From: Desulfocicer vacuolatum DSM 3385
GTDB taxonomy: Bacteria > Desulfobacterota > Desulfobacteria > Desulfobacterales > Desulfobacteraceae
Length of the DNA: 41,468 nucleotides
NCBI RefSeq assembly: GCF_900176365.1
Contig: NZ_FWXY01000031.1
Location: forward strand, 1 to 41,468
Reading direction: 5' to 3'
Part shown: piece after piece, positions 7,853 through 17,700 of the stretch
Layout of the letters: each line of letters starts with the position of its first letter
How positions within the stretch are numbered: the stretch's first letter is position 1
Translations under genes and position numbers: made by a program
The notes under the pieces: model-generated
Seen by the model: the letters and a program-made list of their open reading frames with translations, nothing else
The model's database searches: none
Told to the model about the DNA's origin: nothing

Positions 7853-8839
7853 TCAATTATTTTGTCGTACCGCCAGCACCGGACAGGGGGATTGACGGAT
7901 GAGGCGATGGGTGGTGGAGCCCACCATGAGTTTTTCCAGGAGGGTGTGGCCGCGAATTCCCAGCACGATGAGATCCATTTCTTCATCCTGGGCGTAGTGG
8001 ATCAACTCCCGGTAGGGTTCTCCATCCAGCAGGATGGTTTCCGGGGTACACCAGTGTTGGCTTTCTTCCGGAACCATGCGGTGGAGCTGGTGGATGAGTT
8101 TGTTTCGGATTTCCTTGATTTTATTTATTCTTGTTTCATGTTTTTCTGAAGCGGTTTCCAGGTAGAGGGTGGGGGAGGTTAGCCGGTAATAATCCCCCGG
8201 AGAAAGATCAAAATCATTTTCAGGTTTCAGTGCCAGGTGTTCCGTGGGTTTAATGACATGGGCCAGATGCAAGCTTGCCTGGAATTCCTGGGCCAGGCTC
8301 ATGCCATATTCAAAGGCAAGGCGGGAATCCGATGAAAAATCGCATCCCACAAGGATTTTATCCATTTTAATGCCATGATCCGGGGGAGGAAAAAATTCAT
8401 GCTTCTGGGTGTGGAGCACAAGCAGAGGGCATTGGATGGTTTTCATCAGTTTTTCAGTCACCGATCCGATGAGAAGTCGTGCCATGGCGGATTGTCCCTG
8501 GGTGGCGGTGACCACCATATCAATCTCTTTTTCTTGGGCGATGCGACTCAGTTCGTCGGCGGCATCGCCCTTGCCCAGGATCACTTCACAGGGCAGTGGC
8601 ACCTCGGCTGCCATTTTTTCCAGCATCTCCTGGGCAGACCGGTTATGGCTCTGCTGGAGTTGAATGGGATCCAGGGAGGTTTCGCTGGTGCCAAGCATTG
8701 CCGGGACATTCATCACCACATGGCACAGAAAGAGTCTGGCGTCAAATTCTTTGCACAATGCCACACTATAAGAAAGTATGGTGGGGCTGTAATCGGAAAA
8801 ATCCATGGCACACATAATTTTCTGGGGTTGGATTCTCAT
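7853..8839 (-). CDS. Tandem-domain universal stress protein
   Basis: The 328-residue protein consists of two consecutive UspA domains. The first (about 7-150) starts MCAMDFSDYSPTILSY; its nucleotide-loop motif is at TATQGQSAMARLLIGSVTEKLM. The second (about 163-325) starts KILVGCDFSSDSRLAF; its motif is LGIRGHTLLEKLMVGSTTHRLI, followed by SPCPVLAVR. Both repeats keep the G-x2-G-x9-G(S/T) ATP-binding pattern, so ATP or AMP binding is likely. These cytoplasmic proteins are usually induced by starvation or stress. The start is the ATG preceded by AAAGGAGG; an upstream in-frame extension of 20 residues is unsupported. It stands alone, downstream of the formate dehydrogenase cluster and separated from it by about 410 bases. 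Confidence 0.92.
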   Translation of the reverse strand: MRIQPQKIMCAMDFSDYSPTILSYSVALCKEFDARLFLCHVVMNVPAMLGTSETSLDPIQLQQSHNRSAQEMLEKMAAEVPLPCEVILGKGDAADELSRIAQEKEIDMVVTATQGQSAMARLLIGSVTEKLMKTIQCPLLVLHTQKHEFFPPPDHGIKMDKILVGCDFSSDSRLAFEYGMSLAQEFQASLHLAHVIKPTEHLALKPENDFDLSPGDYYRLTSPTLYLETASEKHETRINKIKEIRNKLIHQLHRMVPEESQHWCTPETILLDGEPYRELIHYAQDEEMDLIVLGIRGHTLLEKLMVGSTTHRLIRQSPCPVLAVRQNN

Positions 8840-9251
8840 GGTTGCCTCCTTTGTAAAATCGTTGGGTGTTTTAATTAAAACTTCCAAAGGGTGTGGCAAT
8901 ATCCGTTATCAGGCGAAATAAAGCATTGGGACCCGGGAAAGAAGCCCATGCTGATTTAAAGGGCCATTCACAGCCGGTGATTTCGTGGAAAAGTCAAATC
9001 CGGTTTCCTGTCACAATCCATTGGAAACAAACCGTTGGTAATCATTTTTATGATGCGATGAAAATTTGATAAGCCGGGTTTTTAAAAGTTCATCAAGGAT
9101 GGATGAGTAGAAGTTGAGACGCAGACAGAAGGTGGGAGTCAAAAGGGAATTCAGAGTGAATTTTCACACCCGATGAAACTATTTTAATATTGCGTATGCA
9201 TGCCTGTCAAGGTAAATAACCAGGGCATTTATCATGCCCCGGTCAGGTATA
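8840..9251. other. Gene-free gap between usp and fdhA
   Basis: About 410 bases with no coding frame of typical composition on either strand. Just downstream of fdhA, GGGCAT-GATAA-ATGCCC can pair on the minus strand (about 9220-9240), but no T-run follows, so it is only a weak terminator candidate. The usp promoter presumably lies here; no clear consensus was seen. Confidence 0.5.
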
Positions 9252-11297
9252 TCAGGCAATGAGTTTTTCTATCTTAACGGCTCCTACCTTGAATTCAGGA
9301 ATCTTGGCAATGGGATCAAAGGCCGTTGAGCTGGTCAACACATTGGTGGGGTTTTCACCAAAGTGAATGGGCAGAAAGATGTTATTGGGCGGTACGGAAT
9401 CGGTGATCCGGGCCGGAGCCTCTATCTTTCCCCGCCGGGAGGTCAGCAGAATCATGTCATCGGTGTTGATGTTCAAGCGCCGGGCATCCTTGGGATTGAT
9501 CTCCACATACCCTGTTTTTTGTTCGCTATCAAGGCTTGTGGAAACCCTTGTCATGGTACCGGTGTGAAAATGGGCAAACATTCGTCCTGTGGTCATGAGC
9601 ATGGGATAGTCCTCACAGGTCAACTCTGCCGGATCTTTGTAATCAATGGCGTGGAATTTCCCTTTGCCCCGGGTGAAAATGTTCTTGTGAAGATAGGGGG
9701 TGCCGGGATGTTCCGGGGTGGGACAGGGCCATTGAAGACCGTCAATGCCAAGGCGTTGGTAGGACATGCCCTGATAACTCTTGGTTAAAGACGTCATCTC
9801 ATTGAAAATATCACTGGGACAATCGTAATTCATTTCATACCCCAGGGCCGTTGAAAAGCGCGAAATGATCTCCCAGTCAGGCAGGGCATTGCCAACGGGT
9901 TCCACGGCCTTTCTTGTGAGCATGCATCGCCGTTCCGTATTGGTGAAGGTGCCCTCCCTTTCCCCCAGGGAGGCCGATGCAAATACCACGTCGGCGATCT
10001 GGGCACTTTCCGTGAGAAAAATATCCTCGGTGATAAGAAAATCCAGCTTTTTAAACGCGTTATCCAGGTGATTTTTATCTGGATCACTGAGCTTGGGATT
10101 TTCTCCTATGACGTAGAGCCCCTTTATTTTACCTTCTTCAATGGCAGAGATCATGTCGGTGATGGTCATGCCCGGGGTGTCGGAAAGCTCACAGTCCCAT
10201 GCCTGGGAGAATTTTTCCCGGGCCTTGGGATCGGCCACTGGCTGGTATCCGGTGAACACATTGGGAAGGCCCCCCATGTCACAGGCTCCCTGGACATTGT
10301 TCTGGCCCCTCAGGGGGTTGACACCGCCCCCGGCAACCCCCACATTGCCGCAGAGCATGGCAAGGTTGCAGCAGGATTTGACATTGTCAACGCCGGTGGT
10401 GTGCTGGGTGATGCCCATGGCATAAAGAAGGGCCGCCGGAGATTGGGTGGCATAGAGCTCTGCCATTTTCGTAATATCTTTTTTGGCAATGCCGGTGATG
10501 GCTTCCACCATGGTGGGTGTATATGTGTGAAGGGTTTCTTTTAATTGTTCAAAATCCTCACATCGCTGTTCTATATAGGCCTGGTCATGCCAGTTGTTTT
10601 TAATAATGATGTGCATCATGCCGTTGAGCAGGGCCACATCAGAACCCAGGCGCTGGTGCACTGTAAAATCTGCGTACCGGGAGAGCTGGATATTCCGGGG
10701 ATCTGCAACAATGAGTTTGGCACCGTTCTCTTTTGCCTTGATAATTCGGCTGGCAATGAGGGGATGACATGCTGTGGTGTTGGATCCAATAACAAAGATC
10801 ACCTTGGAATGGGTTTCAAATTCTTCGATGGAATTTGTCATGGCACCACTTCCAAATGCAGCGGCAAGACCTGCCACTGTTGAGGAATGTCACAGTCGGG
10901 CGCAGTGGTCCACATTGTTGGTGCCAATGGCGGCCCTGGCAAGCTTCTGGGCCAGGTAATTCTCTTCGTTGGTTACCTTGGCAGAGACCAATACCCCAAT
11001 GGCATCGGGTCCATGGGTCTCTTTAATACGGTTGAAATTTTTGGCTGCATGGGTGATGGCTTCGTCCCAGGTGGCCTTTTGAAAGTGTCCGTTCTCTTTT
11101 ACCAGAGGGGCTTTAAGGCGCATGTAACTGTTGATATATTCGTGGAGGCTCCATCCCTTGATACACAGTTTTCCCTGGTTCACCGGGTGGGACTTCAAGG
11201 GCAGCGTTGAGTTGATTTTTCCATCAATCACTTCAAAAAGAACGCCGCACCCTGTTCCGCAATATGAGCACACGGAAGGTACAAACTTGCAATTCAT
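9252..11297 (-). CDS. fdhA: Selenocysteine-containing formate dehydrogenase catalytic subunit
   Basis: A 681-residue molybdopterin oxidoreductase, read through one in-frame TGA (10890-10892) as selenocysteine 136. The N-terminal [4Fe-4S] ligands are C10, C13, C17 and C45 (SVCSYCGTGCG...KLCIKGW). The context DHCARL-Sec-HSSTVAGLAAAFG is the exact formate dehydrogenase active-site signature, where Sec/Cys ligates Mo or W and is followed by the catalytic His. The C-terminal part has the molybdopterin-dinucleotide binding domain (MLMTTGRMFAHFHTGTMTR, then a YVEINPKDARRL block). There is no Tat signal, so it is cytoplasmic. CAGGAG precedes the ATG. It is last in the cluster, 169 bases behind the FdhB-like gene. 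It oxidises formate to CO2, or the reverse, feeding electrons to the FdhB/MvhD/HdrA partners. A plain nonsense mutation is unlikely because the codon is at the catalytic residue and a SECIS follows. Confidence 0.95.
10863..10875 (-). promoter_or_regulatory. SECIS hairpin apex of fdhA
   Basis: Read on the minus strand, GGCA-GGUCU-UGCC begins 14 bases after the UGA. The apical GGUCU is the same loop sequence as in the E. coli fdhF SECIS, where SelB binds. Longer flanking pairing was not worked out. Confidence 0.8.
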
Positions 11298-11428
11298 TGT
11301 TCATCTCCTGATTTACGCAATCCGCCCGGGTCAATCTTTATGGTGAATGCCCGGGGTGCGTTCTTTGCATGGTGCCGGATTAAAAAATGCCTGTTCAGGC
11401 CTGATTAAAAATTCGTTCACCCTGCATG

Positions 11429-11450
11429 GGCCATGGGGTCAGCCATGGCC
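11429..11450 (-). other. Intercistronic hairpin between fdhB-like gene and fdhA
   Basis: GGCCATG (11429-11435) pairs with CATGGCC (11444-11450) around an 8-base loop, in the 169-base spacer between the FdhB-like gene and fdhA. A second short palindrome, TCAGGCCTGA, lies at about 11395-11404. Neither is followed by a T-run on the minus strand, so mRNA processing or stabilisation is more likely than termination. Confidence 0.45.
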
Positions 11451-11466
11451 AAAGTTATCATCAAGC

Positions 11467-12279
11467 CTACGCATCCATGGGTCTGGGTTCCAGTGTCACC
11501 TCATTACCAATGATGGTAAAGGGTGATTTTTCCAGTCCCGCTCCGGGTGTGTAATCAAACACGTCAGATACAATGCGGTTCATTTCCCGGTAAAGAAATC
11601 TTAAGGGAATTTCAGCGGGACAGGCATCTTCGCACAGACCGCAGTCAATGCATCGTCCAGCCATGTGGGTGGCCCGCACCAGATGAAAAATGGGGATTTC
11701 CGGCGGCAGTGCCCCGGGTTCAACAAGATCCGGGTTTTCCAGACTGCAGTCCGTGCAGAAACAGACCGGACAGATATTTCTGCATCCATAGCACTTGATG
11801 CATTTGCTGAATTCGTACATCCACCGGGAAAAACGCTGGCCGTTGTCATTATTATCCATGAATTCCCGGGGATTTTCATTAAAATCAATGCCCTTTTTCT
11901 GCTTGAATGTCCCGGTTTTTTTGGGTTCAAGGTAGGTGCAGTCGCTGTGATTCCTGGTCTGGGAAGGACAACAGTTCACCATGAGGGGGGTGATGTTTTC
12001 CGGGCTGAGCTGATTCCATGTATAAAGAAGATTCAAGGCCCGCTGGTTACAATCCCTTGCCACAATGCCGATTTTAAGATTCGGTTTTTTTTCGGTGAGG
12101 TGGGTGGCCACTTTTTCCAGACTGTAGCGATGTTGGCTCACTTTGAGGTTCTCAAGATCTTCCAGGTTGTCCAGGGTGTAGCCATGGGGAATCAGATGGC
12201 CGTCAAGCTCTCTGTAAGCCAGAAAAATATCCACATCGCCCTGTTTGAGCAATTGCTCAACCTGCTTTGTGATATTCAT
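11467..12279 (-). CDS. FdhB/FrhB-like iron-sulfur electron-transfer protein with two ferredoxin motifs
   Basis: The 270-residue protein has an N-terminal domain of the F420-hydrogenase/formate-dehydrogenase beta type (about 1-130; IGIVARDCNQRAL and NCCPSQ segments) and a C-terminal dicluster ferredoxin region. One cluster motif is CIKCYGCRNICPVCFCTDC and the other CIDCGLCEDACP. It probably carries electrons between FdhA and the MvhD/HdrA module, replacing the F420-binding role of archaeal FdhB. The start is the ATG at 12279, preceded by GGAGG; it lies inside the end of mvhD (23-base overlap), so translation is probably coupled. An alternative start 19 codons upstream lacks a ribosome site. 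The family call rests on motifs and context. Confidence 0.82.
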   Translation of the reverse strand: MNITKQVEQLLKQGDVDIFLAYRELDGHLIPHGYTLDNLEDLENLKVSQHRYSLEKVATHLTEKKPNLKIGIVARDCNQRALNLLYTWNQLSPENITPLMVNCCPSQTRNHSDCTYLEPKKTGTFKQKKGIDFNENPREFMDNNDNGQRFSRWMYEFSKCIKCYGCRNICPVCFCTDCSLENPDLVEPGALPPEIPIFHLVRATHMAGRCIDCGLCEDACPAEIPLRFLYREMNRIVSDVFDYTPGAGLEKSPFTIIGNEVTLEPRPMDA

Positions 12280-12739
12280 GTTTCCTCCTTTTGTTTTCAT
12301 GGGGCTCCATGGAAATTGACCGGGTTTGTCCGGCAATGGGGCTGGGTCCCAGGTGGGTGATTTTTTCTGTGAAATCGGTCACCACCCGGGCAAATTTCTG
12401 GGCCTCGGCCGAGGAAATCCATTCCAGGTGAAGTCGTCCTTCCAATCCCATGAACTTAAGCATTTCCTGGACAAAGGTGATACGTTTGATAGTCATGTTA
12501 TTACCGTACAGGTAATGGCAGTCGCCGATGTGTCAGCCGCCCACCATGACACCGTCGGCCCCGCTCTGAAAGGCCCTTAGAATATGATGGGGGCTTACAC
12601 TTGCCGAGCACATCACCCGTATGATTCTTAAATTGGACGGGTACTGCATGCGGCTGACACCGGCAAGATCGGCCGCACCATAGGTGCACCAGTTGCACAT
12701 AAAGGCAACAATCTGGGGTTCAAAAAGATCTGTTTTCAC
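12257..12739 (-). CDS. mvhD: MvhD-type [2Fe-2S] electron-transfer subunit, selenocysteine-containing
   Basis: A 160-residue member of the MvhD/VhuD family (hydrogenase delta subunit), which hands electrons to HdrA. Conserved landmarks are FMCNWC (C15, C18), [16 protein letters not shown] (C44) and ADGVMVGG[14 protein letters not shown], where Sec69 (TGA at 12533-12535) replaces the usual first Cys of the GCHxGDCHY motif; C74 follows. Without readthrough the gene splits into two fragments, each matching half of the family. The GTG at 12739 is chosen because AAAGGAG sits 8 bases upstream and the protein then begins just before the conserved [12 protein letters not shown] overlapping the hdrA stop is possible but lacks a site. 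The C-terminus is somewhat longer than usual, with a basic tail after SPIAGQTRS. Confidence 0.93.
12500..12516 (-). promoter_or_regulatory. Putative SECIS hairpin of mvhD
   Basis: On the minus strand AUUACC-UGUAC-GGUAAU forms a perfect 6-bp stem with a 5-base loop, starting 16 bases after the Sec UGA. The loop contains GU but not the GGUC seen in the hdrA and fdhA hairpins, so SelB recognition is plausible but less obvious. Confidence 0.65.
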
Positions 12740-12798
12740 CGAATATACTCCTTTATTATCACCGGGAACCTTTGGAGCCGGTTCCCGGATGTGGTTTG

Positions 12799-15700
12799 TC
12801 AAACTGCCAAGGCAGACTTGATTTGTGCATATAGTTGATCATTGTTAAATCCCATCAACGAAGGGGCCTCGGAGGGGCAGGTGGCAGCACAGGCGCCACA
12901 CCCCTTGCAAAGGGCGTCGTTGACCACAGCCACCTCCCTTTCAGGGTCCATGGTGATGGCGTTGTAGGAGCACACCTCCACGCATCCACCGCATCCGGCA
13001 CACCGTTCCGGATCAATTTGTGCCACAATGCCACCCACATTGATACTGTTCCGGGAAAGTACGGTTAACGCCCTTGCCGCTGCCGCCTTTGCCTGGGCAA
13101 TGCTTTCATCCACAGGTTTGGGGTAGTGGCTCATGCCGCAGAGAAAGACCCCGTCCGTGGCAAAGTCCACGGGTCTGAGTTTCTGGTGGGCCTCAAGGAG
13201 CCATCCTGCACTGTCCGCTGTCACCTTGAAAGCCTGGGAAAGATGGGTGTTATCCCTGGCATCAATGCGGGCGGAAAGGCATAGAATGTCAGCGTCCACG
13301 CACAAACGTCTTCCCAGGATTGTGTCGGTGAATTCCACGCTCACACGATTTTCCCCCGGGGTGACCACAGGTTTGCTGTCCAGGTCATACTGGAAGAAAA
13401 GAATGCCTGCTTTCCGGGCCTCCCGGTAGAGGGTTTCCCGCTGACCATAGGTGCGGATATCCCGGTAGAGCACATATACACCGGTGTCAGGATTTTTTTT
13501 CTTAAAGGCCATGGCACTTTTAATGGCATGGGTGCAGCACACCTTGGAACAATAGGGATGTTCTTTATCCCTTGAGCCGACACATTGGATGAACACCACT
13601 TCCATGGCTTTTTCAAGGCGGGTATCTTTTTCCATGAAAAGAGCGTCAAGTTCCAGGAGTGTCATCACGGCCTTGTGTTGGCCATAGGCGTATTCCGTGG
13701 GTTTTGATTCCACAGCCCCGGTGGCAATAAGAGCCACGCCATGGTCAATGAGTTGGGTCTTGTCCACAGAGGTAACGGTGGTCTTAAAGTTCCCCACAAA
13801 GCCTTCCACAGATTCCACTGTGGCGCCCAAAAGGGTTTGGATCTGTCCATCGGCTTCAATGTCGGCAATGAGGCCCTTTACAAAGGGGGCGATTTCTTCA
13901 TTTTTCCAGGTTTTGCAAAGTTGTCGACCATTGCCCCCCATGTGTTGGTTTTTTTCCACCAGGGTGACAGGATACCCCTGACGGGACAGTGACAGGGCAG
14001 CTGTCATACCGGCAATGCCTCCTCCCACCACCAGGGCCGACGGGCTCACCGGCAACTGGGTTTCAAACAACGGTGCCAGCCTGAAGGCCTTGGCCACGGC
14101 CATTCTTACCAGATCCTTTGCCTTGGTTGTGGCCTTTTCCGGTTCATCAGAATGGACCCAGGAATCCTGGTTTCTGATGTTGGCCATTTCAATGAGATAT
14201 TTGTTTAACCCCGCATCAATGAGGGTTTCCCGGAAAAGTTCTTCATGGGTTTTGGGGGTGCAGGCTGCCACCACAATGCGGTTAAGGCCTTTGTTCCGGA
14301 TCACCTCCACCATTTTATCCTGGGTGTCCTGGGAACATGTAAAAAGATTTTCCTCCACATAAACCACGCCGGGAAGTTCGGCAGCATAGGCCGCCACCGC
14401 CGGGATATCCACAATGCCGCCGATGTTGGTACCGCAATTGCACACAAATACCCCTATTTTGGGGGCATCCTCTGCCACTTCACGCTCTTTGGGTTTGACA
14501 ACGGCCTTTGTTAAGGTGTTCCGTGAAACGGCAAGTCCTTCGGTGGCGGCAGCGGCAGCAGCGCTTGCCTCCATCACTGACTGGGGTATATCCTTGGGAC
14601 CTGTGAAAACACCACAGGCGTAAATGCCGGGCATGGAAGTGGACACCGGGTTAAAGCTGTTGGTGTTGATGAAATTGGATGCATCCAGTTCAATGCCCAT
14701 GCCCGTTGCCAGGGCAAAGCTGTCAGCACTTATTTCAAGACCTGTGGAGAGAACCACCATGTCAAAATATTCGGTTTTAAGTGCTCCCAGTTCATCCACA
14801 TAGGTCATCACAAGATTGCCTTTGTGGGGATCGGGCATCACAGTATGAACCCGGGACCTGACAAATCGAACGCCATTGTCCTTTGCCTTTTCAAGGTAGG
14901 TGTCAAAATCCTTTCCCTGGGTGCGCATGTCCATGTAAAAGATGGCACAATCCAGGGGGGCCTTGCTGTGATCCATGGCCATCACCGACTGTTTCACGGC
15001 ATACATGCAGCACACCGAAGAGCAATAGCTGTTTTTGCTGCGGTTTTCATCCCTGGAGCCCACACATTGGAGCCAGGCGATTTTTTTGGGCTCTTTTTTA
15101 TGCTTTTTATCCGAGGGCAGCACCAGGTGTCCCCCCTGGGGACCGGTGGCGGAAAGCACCCGTTCAAATCCCATGGATGTGACAATGTCAGGATGTTTGC
15201 CAAAGGAGAGATGATCAAGCCCTGATGGATCAAAGGATTTAAAACCCGTTGAAAGCACCACAGACCCCACATTTAAAGTGATCTCCTTTTTTTGATCCAG
15301 GTAATTGATGGCATGGGAGGGACAGACCGTTTCACAAAGGCCGCATCTCTCCTTGGTCAAATAGAGGCAATTATTTGGATCAATGGTATATTTCAGGGGT
15401 ACTGCCTGGGAGTAGGGAACATAAATGGCTTTTCGTTTGCCAAGTCCTTCATTGTACTCATCAGGCACTTTTTTGGGGCATTTCTCTGCACAGAGCCCGC
15501 AGGCAATGCACTTGTCCGTGTCCACATATCTTGGGTGCTGGACCAGGGTGGCGGTGATGTCCCCCTCCTGTCCGGATATGGCGGTGACTTCAGTTAATGT
15601 CAATAGTTCAATGTTCATGTGCCGGCCGACCTCGACCAGTTTAGGTGAGATAATTCACATGGCACAGTCATTGGTGGGAAAGGTTTTGTCCAGCTGGGCC

Positions 15701-15852
15701 ATTTTTCCGCCGATGGCCGGGGATTTTTCCACCAGATACACATAAAATCCTGAATTGGCAATGTCCAGGGCCGCCTGCATGCCTGCAATACCGCCCCCCA
15801 CTACCATTACCGCCCCCTGGGGATTTGCGGGGGTATTTATATTTTTATCCAT
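12799..15852 (-). CDS. hdrA: HdrA-type flavin-based electron-bifurcating subunit, selenocysteine-containing, double-FAD form
   Basis: A 1017-residue protein read through one in-frame TGA (15655-15657) as Sec66. The N-terminal FAD fold is [20 protein letters not shown]. The segment TFPTNDCAM[15 protein letters not shown] is the HdrA signature, where other members have Cys at the same place. Next come two ferredoxin-type motifs ([21 protein letters not shown]), a middle region with CxnCG and CTPKTHE, a second FAD fold ([20 protein letters not shown], about residue 545 on) and a C-terminal 2x[4Fe-4S] domain ([23 protein letters not shown]). HdrA bifurcates electron pairs at FAD between ferredoxin and a second acceptor. 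The GGAG-preceded ATG at 15852 is the start. It directly precedes mvhD. No hdrB or hdrC is in the window. The long form with duplicated FAD parts is common in anaerobic bacteria. Confidence 0.95.
15622..15639 (-). promoter_or_regulatory. SECIS hairpin of hdrA
   Basis: On the minus strand CUGGUC pairs with GGCCGG (six pairs, two of them G-U) around the loop GAGGUC. The stem begins 15 bases after the Sec UGA. The GGUC in the loop matches the fdhA hairpin and the known bacterial SECIS loop. Confidence 0.8.
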
Positions 15853-15952
15853 AAAACAACTCCGTGGTTCGAACGTTCATGAAGGGACAGGTCAGTTGAT
15901 GCCCACATGGTTATTAAACAGCCACAACAACCCAGGCCTGATCCCATATTTA

Positions 15953-16342
15953 TTACTCGCTGTCTAACAATGCGTTGACAGCATCAATCAATTCATGGTC
16001 GGCAAAGGGTTTGGACAAATAGTCATTGGCACCCAGTTTCATGGCCTTTACCGTGTTGGCAATGGTGGAATACCCGGTGATGACAATGACATAAAGCTCG
16101 GGTTTCTCTTCCTTGACCCGTTTTAATATATCCATGCCGTCCATTTCTTTTAACTTCATGTCCAGCAGGAGCAGATCATAATCTTGTTCCATCACCCTCT
16201 CAATGCCTTCTTCTCCGGACAGGCAATGGTCACAGATAACTTCCTGTTCGTTCAATACCATTTTACAGGCCTTGCAGATCACATCCTCATCATCAATGAT
16301 CAACACCTTTTTTTGTGTTATCTCATTTTTTTTATCATTCAA
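15953..16342 (-). CDS. Single-domain response regulator (receiver only)
   Basis: A 129-residue CheY-like receiver. It has the acidic pocket VLIIDDED at the start, the phospho-acceptor D61 in LLLLDMKLKEMDGMDIL, the Thr in VIVITGYST and the Lys in DYLSKPFADHE. There is no output domain, so it probably relays phosphate to another protein. It overlaps the end of the upstream histidine kinase by 8 bases, so the two are surely co-translated. It lies 100 bases upstream of hdrA on the same strand, which suggests that the sensor unit and the redox complex share a transcript or control. Confidence 0.93.
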   Translation of the reverse strand: MNDKKNEITQKKVLIIDDEDVICKACKMVLNEQEVICDHCLSGEEGIERVMEQDYDLLLLDMKLKEMDGMDILKRVKEEKPELYVIVITGYSTIANTVKAMKLGANDYLSKPFADHELIDAVNALLDSE

Positions 16343-17561
16343 GATCGTTATTCTCCTTCAACACCGGCAGGGTCAGTCTGATCAGTGTTCCAATACCGGG
16401 TTCGCTTGATACCTTGATCCTGCCTTGATGATTTCTGATGATTCCATAACTGACGGCAAGCCCCAGGCCTGTGCCTTCTGCCCGGGTGGTATAGAACGGT
16501 TCAAATATTTTTTTCTGGTTGTCCTTGTGAATACCGCATCCGTTGTCTTCAATCTCCACAGACACGGTTTGATCTTCTTCATTACTCATGGTTCGAATGT
16601 TAATGACACCCTTTTCTCCAATGGCGTGGACGGCATTGAAAAGCAGATTAATGAGCACTTGTTCCATCTGATCGTCGTCCAGGAAAAAACTTCTGGCATC
16701 ATAATCAAAATCCCGCACCACTTTAATGCGCCGGATGAATAATTCGTTGTCCATGAGGGCCAGGGCTTTTTCAATGACTTTATTGATATTTGCCATGATT
16801 TTCTGGGGTTTCTTTTCCCGGGAAAAATCCAGCAGTCCCTGGATGATTTTTTTACAGCGCTGGGTCTCCTGCATGATGATTTCAAGCCCTTCTTTGCAGG
16901 GACCGGGGTCGGCTTTTTTGGAAAGATTTGAGCTGTAAAGTAAAATTCCTGTCAATGGGTTGTTGATCTCATGGGCGATGCCGGCAGCCATTCTTCCCAA
17001 AGAGGACATGCGGTCTACTTTGGTGGCCAGCTGGTTATACTGGAGAATGTGGGATTTTATCTCGGTGACGTGGTTGATGGCGCAGGAGCTCTGCTCGGAT
17101 ATGGCCTGGATAAAATCCAGTACCTCATCGGACAGCACCGGCTTGCGGGAAAAATAGAGTCGGATGAATCCAAATATCTGGCCCTGGATCACCAGGGGAA
17201 TATCCAGCATCATTCGAGCCCCGGCATCCCATGCTTTCTGGGGGTATTTCACCCGGGGGGATTTGAAAATGTCATTGATGATGTGGATGCTGTTATCCGC
17301 CTCGGGCCAATTGGATAATTTCTCCCCGGCAAGGGGTTTCAAAGACAGATAGGACTCCGGCACTTTATAAGATGCCCGGGGTATAAACTGTTTTGAATCC
17401 GTACCCATCACACACAACACCCCGCCCATGGCGTCAACACCCTGGACAAGGCGGGATATCACCAGATCAAGAACATCATCCAGATCTCCTTTGGAGTGAA
17501 CAACCTGGCTCACTTCTCTGAACAGCCGGTAAAATCGTTTATATTGTTTTAAATCCGTCAT
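16335..17561 (-). CDS. Soluble GAF-domain sensor histidine kinase
   Basis: The 408-residue protein has no membrane segment. Residues about 10-165 form a GAF-like sensor domain (LGVD..GGVLCVMG; RMMLDIPLVIQGQIFGFIRLYF). The HisKA helix carries H197 in GIAHEINNPLTGI. The HATPase domain (about 295-405) shows the N box (LLFNAVHAI), G1 (DNGCGI), the F box (FEPFYTTRAEGTGLGLAV) and G2. Cysteines at 50 and 160 lie in the sensor part, but no metal motif is evident. The signal is unknown; a soluble GAF sensor could read redox state or a small metabolite. It is followed with overlap by the receiver protein and preceded by two receiver-plus-domain regulators, so a phosphorelay is likely. Confidence 0.93.
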   Translation of the reverse strand: MTDLKQYKRFYRLFREVSQVVHSKGDLDDVLDLVISRLVQGVDAMGGVLCVMGTDSKQFIPRASYKVPESYLSLKPLAGEKLSNWPEADNSIHIINDIFKSPRVKYPQKAWDAGARMMLDIPLVIQGQIFGFIRLYFSRKPVLSDEVLDFIQAISEQSSCAINHVTEIKSHILQYNQLATKVDRMSSLGRMAAGIAHEINNPLTGILLYSSNLSKKADPGPCKEGLEIIMQETQRCKKIIQGLLDFSREKKPQKIMANINKVIEKALALMDNELFIRRIKVVRDFDYDARSFFLDDDQMEQVLINLLFNAVHAIGEKGVINIRTMSNEEDQTVSVEIEDNGCGIHKDNQKKIFEPFYTTRAEGTGLGLAVSYGIIRNHQGRIKVSSEPGIGTLIRLTLPVLKENNDLE

Positions 17562-17700
17562 ACATCATCCCCATATTTTGCTACCCATTGACACAATGCT
17601 TTCCTGGTCATGCCCAGGGGACAACCTTGAAAATCTCCCTGTTCTCCTGGTGGCGCAATGGTCTTTTTTTGTTATTTATCGGGTTTATCTGCCTTGTGAT

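Noticed and set aside
14824-15225. Plus-strand frames opposite hdrA (such as 133 codons at 14824)
   Set aside because: They are antisense to conserved ferredoxin and FAD motifs; composition mirrors the real gene.
9252-15852. Frameshifts or nonsense mutations in hdrA, mvhD and fdhA
   Set aside because: All three interruptions are TGA, in the correct frame, at conserved Cys/Sec positions, and followed by hairpins. Three independent mutations at such sites are very unlikely.
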